Part shown: piece after piece, positions 11,556-22,577 of the stretch
Layout of the letters: each line of letters starts with the position of its first letter
Numbering within the stretch: the first letter of the stretch is position 1
NCBI GenBank assembly: GCA_020091685.1
Contig: CM034603.1
Location: forward strand, 38,476,552 to 38,540,551
Reading direction: 5' to 3'
Source: Lutjanus erythropterus
Taxonomy: Eukaryota > Chordata > Actinopteri > Lutjaniformes > Lutjanidae
Length of the DNA: 64,000 bases
Position numbers and translations under genes: made by a program
Notes under the pieces: model-generated
The model's database searches: none
What the model was told of the DNA's origin: nothing
Seen by the model: only the letters and a program-made list of their open reading frames with translations

Positions 11556-11723
11556 TCAGCAGCTGCTGTTCTTGAACTCTCCGTTCTCAGTGATGGACAG
11601 TTTGGTGGGGTTGGTGGGTGACAGGCCGTTGCGGAGGCTGGGCGTGCTGTAGCGCTCCTTCACCTGCGTCAGCGCCGCCATCAGCCGCGAGTTCGCCGCG
11701 TCCAGGGAGCCGATCCGCTTCTC
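11556..11723 (-). CDS. rasal2: RASAL2 last coding exon
   Basis: It encodes the end of the coiled coil and the conserved tail: [20 protein letters not shown], then [29 protein letters not shown] and KNSSC followed by TGA (11556-11558). The acceptor is CAATCAG|GAG. The exon starts in phase 0. SLRNG replaces the MQVRNG that I recall in mammals. Confidence 0.95.
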   Translation of the reverse strand, partial: EKRIGSLDAANSRLMAALTQVKERYSTPSLRNGLSPTNPTKLSITENGEFKNSSC

Positions 11724-12964
11724 CTGATTGGACAGAGAAAGAGAGGCGGGGGGGCGTGTGACAGGAAGTCAGACTGAAAGGTACAAAATAAAGCGAGATG
11801 ATCTGCCTGTCGGGTTAAAATCACATCGCAGCACGTTTGTGTTCATCAGCAGGTTTAATGAAGAGGTTCATTAAAAAAGAATCTCTTAATATCATCGAAA
11901 CGAACCTTTAATGAGCCTGAAAACACTTTAAATTTAGACAAAGATCCTTCATCTTTACATTAATCTGAAAAACTAAACCCTCTGAAACACACTTTAAAGT
12001 TTTGAGGAGTAGAAAAATAAAAAAGTTTTTGAATTTCCTTCATGACTAAAACATGAATTCAAATATCTGAAACATGACTCATGAGTTTAAGGTGGAGAGA
12101 TTCCAAATAAATTTTAAGATATTTTAGATTTTAAGGAATTCTTATTCAGGTATTAACATGTTAATGAATAATTTTGATAAAAGAATAGACTGTAATACAT
12201 TAAGAGATTTTCAAGGGTTTAAAAACACTTAAACCTCATCTGACCTAAAGATCCTGTTACACTTCATCTGTGACACTGAAATAAATAAATAACAAGGGTA
12301 TTTATTTATTTCAGTGTCACAGTATTAAAGTAAAGGGATTTTGGTTTATTCCTGCTCATTATTCAGTTACAGAACAAACACATGAGTTAAAATACACAGT
12401 AAACGAGCTTTTTAAAAGCTTAAAATGTGCAAAATAATTTCACTCAAGGCAGCAGCCGAAAACAGAAACAGCCCAAAGAAGTGAAAACAACAAAAAGAAA
12501 GAAAAGAGTGAGACTGAAGCTCTGCTGCAGGAGGTCAAACTGTGGACACGTTTCACCTGCTCAGAGACTGAAGACAACACCTGAGTGGAACCTGTTTAAA
12601 CCTCCTCACCTGATCTCATCACAACAGAAGAGTGAACTGAAGCTCTGCTGGTTCAGTGGAGGAGGAGGAGGAGGAGGAGGAGGAGGAGGTGGTGGTGAAG
12701 GCTGGAGGAGGAGGGGCAGGAGGGGGCAGCCAAACAGAAATAAAACCAGCTCAGAGCGCGACACACCAGAACACCAGAACACCAGAAATCTGCTGACCAG
12801 TTTTGTCAGGATCATTTCTATGAATGTTTGTTGTTGTAATTCTCATTTCTGCCACAAGAGGCTGAAGTGCACCACAAAACCCACAGGTGATAAACGTCCA
12901 AACGCTCTGTCCTCATTCTGATGTTAAAAATAAATAAATAAAGAAAGAAAGAAAGAAAGAAAGT

Positions 12965-13020
<56 letters not shown>

Positions 13021-15190
13021 AAAGAAAGAAAGAAAGAAGTACTGATTGAACTTCTTCACTGCAGTAAAAGTGAAGAAGTACAGGTTTTTGTTCTGAGACG
13101 TCTTTCACATCGTTTTTCATCTGGTTCATTTTTTGTTATTGTGTGACTGAAGTGTTTTAAAATTATAGTTCAGATTCACTGAAGTCACACAACAACACAA
13201 ACTAACAGATGGAGGCAGCAGCAGACCAACAGTGAGAAAAATCACTGATTTTATGAATGGAGTTTGGTTGGTTTGTAGAGAGTGTCTTACATAACGGTGG
13301 CTTTCTGTCAGAAGAGTCTGTCTGACAGAAAGATAAAGAGGAGAAAATGTTCTAAATAAAGTGTAAACTGATGTTGCTGCTGACTCTGTCCACAGCAGGA
13401 CATCACTTAACTTCCTACACCAGGACACCTGCTGCTTCTCCAACCTGGGGGCGTGTCCACCTCCATCTACTGTAGGTAAAACACCGAGTACGGAGAGGTA
13501 ATACAGTTATTATTATTATTATTATGAAACAAGCCACAAAATAAATAAATACGTCAACACGTCATCATCAAACACTAAACCTTAAAAAACAATTTAATGA
13601 ACAAATTATGATACATGTAAAGGTTGACAACGTCTCCTTTAACTGACACATTAATGTGAAATATTTAACCTTTTATTGTCTTCAATAATGATAAAAATAA
13701 AATGTCTTTACACTCAGTGTCCAGTTTATTAGTATGAATCAGCATGTTTCATGAGGAGAATTTACCACAGACTGAGCAGGTGTTCCTAATAAACTGTAGA
13801 ACGAAACTGGTGCTGGTTCTCACCACACCGCCGTGCATGCTGGGTAATGACGACTGTTCACACGCTTTTATTTATCTGCTCTGTGATTGGCTGCTCAGGT
13901 GTGTTGACGCTCGTTGTTGATGGTGTTTGTTTGTTTTGTTTTTTTGTTCTAAAAACAGCGTGAGGGAGGGGAGGTGGGCGGGGAGTGGGTAGTGGAGTGG
14001 GCGGGGCTACAGTCACTACTTGCCTGATTGGTTTATTTCACATCCGTTACTGACCTGAAATCAGTGAAGAGACGATGAGAGACAGAGAACATGAAGTGAC
14101 AGAGCTGCTGCTGTCCTCTGTGACCATCAGCACCAAACTGACCTCAGTGCTGCTCTACATACAGACATGGACCCTCCGTCCATCAGCTGATCCACTAATT
14201 ATTCTGTTCAAATATGATTAAACAGGTCAAAACTTGATGATCCAGGTGTGTCAACAAACCTGCACAACTGCATTTTAACCTTCCAGATGTGGGACAGATT
14301 ATTGGAAACACATTATTATTGTTTTATTGTTTAAGAGTTTTTGACATGGACTAAAGTGGCTCAGGTCTGCAGCTTGTGGCTCTTTAGCGCCTCCCAGTGG
14401 CTCCCTGTGACTTTGGCAACAAATGGAAATAAATAACAGCTGTTTTTCTTTTTTTTGTTTTCACATTTTAATTGTCATCATTGTTGCAGGTTTACGCTGT
14501 AAAAAATGTTGAGAAAAAGTTGAACAGGAAAACTCAAACTTTCAAGGCAATGTACTGCAATTAATTTATTTAGTTTTGAGCCCAACTCAACTTAAGTTTT
14601 GAAAAAGTTTTACCAACTACAAATGATTTGTTGAGATAATAAACTTTCAGAGTTTTAGAAACCCCAAGCTGTATTTAAAAAGTCACTGAGTAAACTCACT
14701 TAAGTGAAAATGAACAATGGTTAAAATTCTAATATTTTCATTTAAAACTATTTCATTTTGAGGCAAAAAGACAAATCAGCTCAGTGTGACGGATGTTTGA
14801 AATACAGTTTTTGATTGAAGTTTATGTGAAGGAGAAAATTAAATTATCTCAACTAAAGATTATAGGTCGGCAAAACGTCTTAAAGTTTATTTCAAAGCTC
14901 AAGAGTTTGAATATTTTGTCAACTAAAACGTCTCCATCAGCTGTGGATGTCAAATAAAAAAAAAGAAAGAAGAAAATCTTCAGCTCCACACAGATTTTCT
15001 TTCACGTCTCTTTTGATCATAAAAGGTTCAGATGTAGATACAGGTGTGTTTGTTTGTCTGCAGGTGTGATGCTGTGAGGTCACTGATGATGTCTGTCCGT
15101 ACCTGAGCGTCGATGATCTTCTGTTTGGCTTCAATCACCGCCTGCATCTCTGCGTGGTCCCGCTTTAACTCCTCCTCCACCGCCATCAGC

Positions 15191-15224
<34 letters not shown>

Positions 15225-16159
15225 TTGGACTGTTTTTATCTCCAGATAAATTCATGAAAAAGAACTTGAGCATTATTGTATATTTGATTCAAACATTTTA
15301 ATTTAAACAAAAAAGAAAGATTGAACACATTCCTAAACTGTCATCAAAATGTTCCCAATATGTCATAAAAAAGTTCCAACAATGTCAAAATGTTCCTAAA
15401 AAGTTCAGCACATGTAAAAAATACCTCATGCTCAGAGATGAAACTTTTCAGAGAGACACACACGACAAAATCAAACAGAGGAAAGTGAACAGAAACTGTC
15501 TGTACTGAAGAAGACTCACTACAGACTCCACATCACTGACAGAACTGACAGCAGTACAGCCGCAGGACTCCCAGCAGCTGATCAAGTATTTTTATGTGCA
15601 TGCAGTGCAGGGGTGCGTTTGGTTTCTCTGCCCCGTGTAACCCTGAGGGGTGGAGTTGGTCCGTACCTGCAGATGATGCTCTTCATCTGACTGTCCTTCT
15701 CCTCCTGCTGCCTCCTCAGTCGCTCCTCGCTGTCCTCCAGGCGATGTTTGTACTCCAGCAGCAGCTTCTGCATCTGCTGCTCCTGAGCCAGCAGCCGCCG
15801 CTCGTACTCCTCCAGACGCCGACCGGACACCCGCAGACGCTCCTTCAGCCGGGAGATCTCCAGCTCGTACTGAGGGAGCAGGAGGACGGGAGCAGGAGGA
15901 CGGGAACGGGAGGACAGGAGCAGGACAGGAGCAGGAGGACAGGAGCAGGAGGACGGGAGCAGGAGGACAGGAGCGGGAGGACGGGAGCAGGAGGACAGGA
16001 GCAGGAGGACAGGAGCGGGACAGGAGACATAAATCAGCATCAGGACAGAGTCACTGCAGCTCATCAACTGTTATCTTTACAAGAAAGTGATGAAGTTTAT
16101 CATCATTATTCATCACTGCACCTGTCTGCACACAGACGCACATCTGGAAACACCTGTCC

Positions 16160-16219
<60 letters not shown>

Positions 16220-16427
16220 CTTCTCAGTGTTCCTGCCCTCCTCTCGGCTCCTCTCTCCTCCCTCCTCCTCCTTCTCCTCGTACTGGCCGTTGTTGAGCAC
16301 CCAGGCTGCCGTCCTCTCCACCGGAGACATCGCCACCGCCTCCACCGGGGACGCCACCTGAACACAAACCAGTGACCTCATCACACACCGACTCTCATTC
16401 ACTATTATAAAAATATTACCACTACTG

Positions 16428-16465
<38 letters not shown>

Positions 16466-18868
16466 CAGTACCTGCTGCGGCTGTTTGGCGGCGCTCCTCG
16501 GGGGCGGAGCCATATTCTCCACAGAACAGGTGGACTGTTGGCGCGTGACATGGGCAGCGGTGGGCGTGGGCTCTGTGTTGGCGCTGCTGCTGCTGCGCAG
16601 TGAGGCGCTGTGAGGGAGGGAGCGCGGCGTCCTGGCCCCGCCCGCTCCTCTGCTCTGCTGCTCCACCTTGACGATGTGGGCGGTGCCCGCCGTCGTGCTC
16701 TGTCGGGGGATGGCGACCGCCGTGGCGGTGCCGGGCGGGAGGTCAGGCAGGGCGTGTCGGCGCGGCGTGGAGCACTCCTCGCTCTGCGTGCTGTGCCTGC
16801 TGCCCAGCTCGTCCAGGCTGCTGTTGGACGCCACGCGACCTTTGACCCCCACCTGGCTGCCGAAGTCGTCGGAGTTGCTGTGGCTGTTGTGCGAGCTCTC
16901 CGTGCTCAGGTTCTCGGAGCTGGAGTCGTGCCGCAGCGAGTGGGCGGAGCGCGTGGACAGGCTGTGGGCGGGGTTACTCAGGTGGTAAACGGGGTTCTGG
17001 AAGGACAGCGGCTGCAGGCTGCGCTGCTGGCTGAGCGATGGGTGCAGCGGCCGCCTCACCTGCGGCGCGCTCTGAGGCTGAGCGTCTCTGTGCGCCGCTT
17101 TGGGCTGGTGCGGCGCCGGCTGAGGTGTCAGGGGGTTGGAGTGGGGGTAGCTGAGGAGCTGGGGGTGTCCGATGGAGGCCTGGGAACCGGCCCTGCTGAG
17201 GCGGGGCGGGGCCTCGTGGTGCGGCGGTGGAGGCAGGGCGGGGCCGTGTAGGCTCTGGGCCTCCTGCAGGTCGACCAGCGAGATGCTGCGGCCGTTGGGC
17301 AGCAGGTGGTCGCGGTCACGTTCCTCCTGGTCAGAGAAGCTGCTGTGGGTGGAGGGGTGCTGCTGAGCCAGCAGGGGGCGCTGACCTCGAACGTAACCCT
17401 CCATCAGCTCGCTGGCCGGAGACTGCAAGCTACGCACCTCGCTGTGGCTGCAGGAAGTGACATGTACATGCCGGTTAAAGTAATCTGATTACACATCAAA
17501 CATTAGTTACTGCTGACTTCAAACAACTTGTAGGCTTTAAGACAGTGATTCACTGGAACGTAACTGAGTACATTTACTCAAATACTGACTATTTGTTTTA
17601 TGTTCCTTCAGCGACACATCAACTGAAAACACGTTTCAAAACCATCACTCTTTTTTCCTTCATGTTAGAGACAATATTACTTCTACTAATATTAATAATC
17701 CTAATAATAAATTATGATGATTATTATCTTTAGTAGATTACATGAGGCTGCAACTGAACTTCAGTCTGGAAAGCTTGTGTACTGTGTGTAATGATGTTCA
17801 TGTGTGCAGCTGATAGTTGAGAGATGGCCTCCGTTTGCATAATTTCCCATGATGCATTGCTGAAAGTTTAAGTTTGCTTTGTTGGGTTCTAAAGTGAAAA
17901 TGTTTCTGTTTGTTAGTGTCGTGTTTGTGCTGCTTTAATTCTTTACTCCGGCGTTTGGGTTGTTTGTGATGACAGGACAGTGACATCAGCTGGGGCAGTA
18001 AGGGCAGATAGGTTTCTGAGAAAGGCTGAGGACGTGTCTCCAGCTGTCTCTTCACATGGGGCAAATGCAAACGACTACAGAGGGGTGGAAACCGTCTCTT
18101 ACGAGTGTTTGATTATCAGCGCACACAGCAGCGCATCCTATGCGCTCAAAGTAAGTTTAATCTTCAAACTGTGGACTTTGCTCTTTTTCTACTCTGCAGC
18201 TGGACACCAGGCTAAAAAACAGAAATCACTTTTGCATCACTTTCCAGATGTGATTTGAGGCCAGTTCAGTAAATCTCCCCCTCAGTCTTTTGTCCTGAAG
18301 GTCAGAAGAGTTTTTGTTTCAAAGAAAAACAATGAAGACTAAATTTTATTCTTGTTTTTGTGATCCGTCACAATCCTGAATCGAGATCATTTTATCTTCC
18401 AGCCATAAGCCACCTGCAAAAGTGTCTGGTCTAGAATGGCTGAGTGACCAGTCACCACCGCCAAAATCTACCTGCGTTCGGCGGATGGACGGGTGTTCAT
18501 GTAAAACCCTGAGCACAGTCCCTTCTAAAGACTCAGCAGGTAGGACCGGGCTTAGTTAAGGAGCAGCGGTGCAGTCCGTGAATCACTGTGACAAGGGGCT
18601 GCAAGGTGTCAGGTGATTGGTTACCTGTCAGTAGGGTCCTCAAAGATTCGCTGTAACCCTGATGACAGGCTGCCACTGATGTTGTGGGCGGAGTTGTGGT
18701 CCTGGAAGCGTCGCAGCTGCTGCTGGACGGGCGTAGGAGCAGCCAGGCAGCGAGAGATGTCTCCCAGAATCCTCGGCAGCGGGCCCAGCTTCGCTACGGT
18801 GGCCTGCAGGAAGGAATTTTCACCCTGGGGTCGCCGTGTGTATGTTTGTGTGTGTGTGTGTGTGTGCA

Positions 18869-18903
<35 letters not shown>

Positions 18904-21900
18904 ATGGTGTGAATGGAAGCACCAGGATGCAGTGGTGGTGGTGGTGGTGGGAGAGCGAAACCAAGATGGTGGCAACAGAGAGAGTCGGCCAGACAGGAGT
19001 GAACAGAGGGGGGAGGAAGAGGGAGGGAGGAGGGGGGAGGAAAAAAACATGAGGGAAACTTAATGGAAACAAAAATCAAACCAACTAGAACAACATGCGT
19101 CTACTGCAGAGAACCACGTCAAACCGAGCAGAGCCATGCTGAGACTGAGCTCCGGCAGGTGAGACAGGTGAGATGGGTGAGACGCAGCAGAGCTGGGGGG
19201 GGGCAGGTGAGGGGCGTGAGGGGGGAGGAGGCCATGCTGTGAAGTTCAGCCACGCAGTGTTAATGTGGTTAAATGGTTAAATGAACTGAAGTGACCTCAG
19301 ATGTTCAATCATGTTACATCATCAGATTTATTTACATCACACACACACACACACACACACACAGCATCACTGATCACTGATCAATAACTGAACATTTCAT
19401 CTGGAAAATCTGGAACAATAATCAGTCTGACTGATTGGACTGATTGGCTTCTGCAGCCGTGACACTTCTGTCACGACCAAGAGAGAAAGGACAAAGTGAA
19501 ATATTGATCGACACGTTTTTCTCACGAAGATAATCGAATTTTGACTCATATCAAACGACCCAAGACGCTGCATCGCTGACAGCGTCCAGTGTTTTCTCTG
19601 TCCTGTAACATGTGTCCTGGTGTCGTTGCAAGAAGGGACGACAACGTTATATTCTGTCAGAACACTGACTGTAGACAGGAGAATGATGTCCTGGTTTATT
19701 TAAGTTATTTATTGACTCTGTTCTCGCCGTCTCTCTGATGGTCTGGTCTGCTAACCTGAGAATCAGGAATAAGAATCTCCTGAACTTTATTGGTCAGCTG
19801 GCTGGAAGGCTGATTTGTGTCCCACAGACCTCTTTGGCTGATATTTTTGACCAGCAGGTTCTCTGCAGGGTCAGGTCTTTATTAGACTGTAAAACCCCTC
19901 TCAGTGATGAGTCTGTGACCCCTCCCTCAGGCCGTAGATTACAGAACCCTGGTTCATGTGCAATAGAACTAAAAACTCTTTTGTTCCTTGTGTAACAACC
20001 CTGTTAAATCTGACAGTTTACTGAGTGTTCTGTTTTTATTGTCTTCTGTATATTATAGGAGACATTTTGCTCTTTCTTGTCTGTCTTTACTTTGGTTGTT
20101 GGTACGTTTATTTGTGCATTTTTTCTTAAATATTTTCAGGGTCATAGATCTGACTGACCCTTCACTTAGCCCCGCCTTCCTTAGTTACTGTTGCTCCGCC
20201 TGCCAAACTTTCCAATCTCGCAGTTTACAGTGATATCGGTGGTGAATTTAACATCAAAATGAAGTAATTGTAGAAACATGAGGTCTGTGATTCCTTAGAG
20301 ACGGAAACAAAAGCAGATTCTCATTTCTAGCTGATGACGTGAAGTGTATCTGGCTGATGTAAGCTAATGCTAATGCTAATGCTAATGCTAACTGGACTTG
20401 AGTCAGCTGAGTCTCCAGCTGATGTTTTAATGTTTCCATCTGACACGTTTTAAAACAAGAACCCTGTGAAAGTGTTTATGTAAAGTTAGCTAACAGCAGC
20501 ATACATGATATAACATTAATGCTAACAGACTGAGGCTAAAGCTAGCTTACATCTCAGCAAACATTGGTCAGATGGTGAAATACAGCAGGTATATCTACAT
20601 GATAGATGACAGAAATACACTCATTAACGTGGGAAAAGGAAGAGCAGGGACTCGATTAGTGCAGTGGACCTTGAGACGGGTCACCCAGCTGGACCAGCTG
20701 GACCACGATCACCACAGGAAGGGAGCCGGGATAAGAGCTAAGCTAACCTGACTTAGACCTGAGACAGCGAGCCAGAGAGAGATGCATCATCATCGACCCA
20801 CTTTGATTCTTCATCAGTCCTCATCCTCCTCCTCAAACCCCCACAGAACAAATGCAGATGCAGTGGATCTAACAAGTTTGTCTGGAGGTAAAGTTACTGC
20901 AGCTGGTAAGCTAGTGTTAGTTAGCCAGACATGCTAATATTTGTAGGTTATGTTAGAACAGATGAAGACAGAGTTTAATCCATTCACCACTCGTGTTTTT
21001 GAAAGACTACAGAAAAGACGCCAGCGTTCAGACTAATGAAACACAGAGTATCTCTGTTCTCTGAGCCTCCTGCTCACCTTCAACATGGAGAGAAATGCAA
21101 AGCTTGACAGCTGTAGTTACTGTTACTAACCTATAATTGGGCAGTTGCTGTTTGGAGGCGGGGCTTAGTGAAGGGTCAGTAACATTTGTTTGTGAAGATT
21201 TAAGACTCTTTTAAAGTCTGTGTTGTGTTTAAGTGCTGGTGGAAAACTTGGATGTCGAGCTTTTTACTGACTTCATGTGTGTGAACATTAAGTTCTGTCG
21301 TGTTCCCTGCTGACAATTAGATTCATAAATCACAGCTCCTGCGCACACACACACACGCACGCACACACACACACACACAGGTGGTCAGCTGATGTTGGTA
21401 CCTTGTCGAGCTGAGAGACGACCTCCCACAGCAGAGCGTGCAGGACGGACAGCTCGCGGCCGAGGTCGATGTAACCCTCGAAGCCTGGCGTGTTGGACAG
21501 AGTCTCTGGGTTAGAGATCTCCGACAGGAAACGCATCATCCCCGCCCATTCATGCTCCAGGAAGTCGTTCATAAAGGCCATGTACTCCTCTTTGTTCCCA
21601 AACCTGCACACAAGACGTGGATATTTCACTCCTCAGTTCATTAAAAGTTTTACACTTAAACTTTATTTTTTTAGAGAGTTAATTTTATCCTGAACCTCAA
21701 AAAATAAAACAAAGCAGAACCTTCAGCAGTCAGTTTTGTACCTGAAGAACAAAAACTGTGTCCAGATAAGAGTCTGGATTTAATTTTTCATCTGCAGACA
21801 CTCACTTGGTGAAGTTGGCGAGGTTCTGGATGACTTTGGCGATGAGCGTGAGCGTCCGCGACGTGCGGTCGTCGGGGTATTCCTGCATCAGGTTGAAGAG

Positions 21901-22512
21901 CGACGGCGACATGATGGCGGGGCAGAGGAAACGCAGGAAGAGCGAGGCGCTGATCAGACGCTTGCTGATGTCCTGCTGGTGGCCGCGAGCGACGCACTGC
22001 TGCTTCCACGACGCGAACACTTCCTTCAGCTCCCGAGGAAACACACTGAGGAGACAGGAAGGCAGGAAGGAAGGAAGGAAAGAAGGCAGGAAGGAAGGAT
22101 CAGGTTTGTGCTGCTGCAGAGGACAGACACATTTAATGACTTAAGTTTTTAACTACGTCTGAAAGAAGGAAAATGTCACTTCTGTTCAAGTAAAGAACAC
22201 AAAGACATTTTTCTGATTATACTCGAATACTTTAACTGAAGTAACTTCTTCAGAACTTGTAACAGAGTATTATTACAGTGTGGTATTTGGTACGTGAACT
22301 GAAGCAGAGGACATGATTGGTTGGTCGTCCTCTGTCACATGATCATCAGCGTGTACAGACGCACCAGTAGGAGTTGATGATCTTGCAGAACGCCAGCTCA
22401 CAGCACATCTTCAGGTTACTCTGATGTTCTGCCAGATCACCGCCAGAACATCGACTGGGATCCACCTCACAGTTCTCATCCGATTCGTACAGAGCCTTGA
22501 TGAACTCGCCTG

Positions 22513-22577
<65 letters not shown>

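Larger units (their letters stand above)
11724..15102 (-). other. RASAL2 intron (last), repeat-rich
   Basis: It holds a perfect 24-bp hairpin at 12268-12322, a GGA tract at 12658-12700, a ~100-bp GAAA array at 12940-13038 and a TTA tract near 13507. No gene was seen; open frames here are products of the simple repeats. Confidence 0.75.
15870..16219 (-). other. 350-nt RASAL2 intron made almost wholly of repeats
   Basis: In transcript order it has donor GTAC leading straight into (AC)n, about 140 nt of unique sequence (16024-16161), then a degenerate 14-15-nt pyrimidine minisatellite up to the acceptor. Confidence 0.9.
18825..21401 (-). other. RASAL2 intron with complementary repeats at its ends
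   Basis: The transcript has (GU)n about 23-61 nt after the donor and (AC)n about 12-78 nt before the acceptor. In between are a LINE tail fragment and a DNA element with terminal inverted repeats. Confidence 0.9.

Noticed and set aside
15594-16361. Long plus-strand frame over the RASAL2 coiled-coil exons
   Set aside because: Antisense shadow of GC-rich coding exons extended through a minisatellite and a GT repeat (CVCVCV).
16610-17251. 213-codon plus-strand frame across the large RASAL2 exon
   Set aside because: High-GC antisense shadow, rich in Arg, Gly and Val as expected from the complement of Ser/Pro/His codons.
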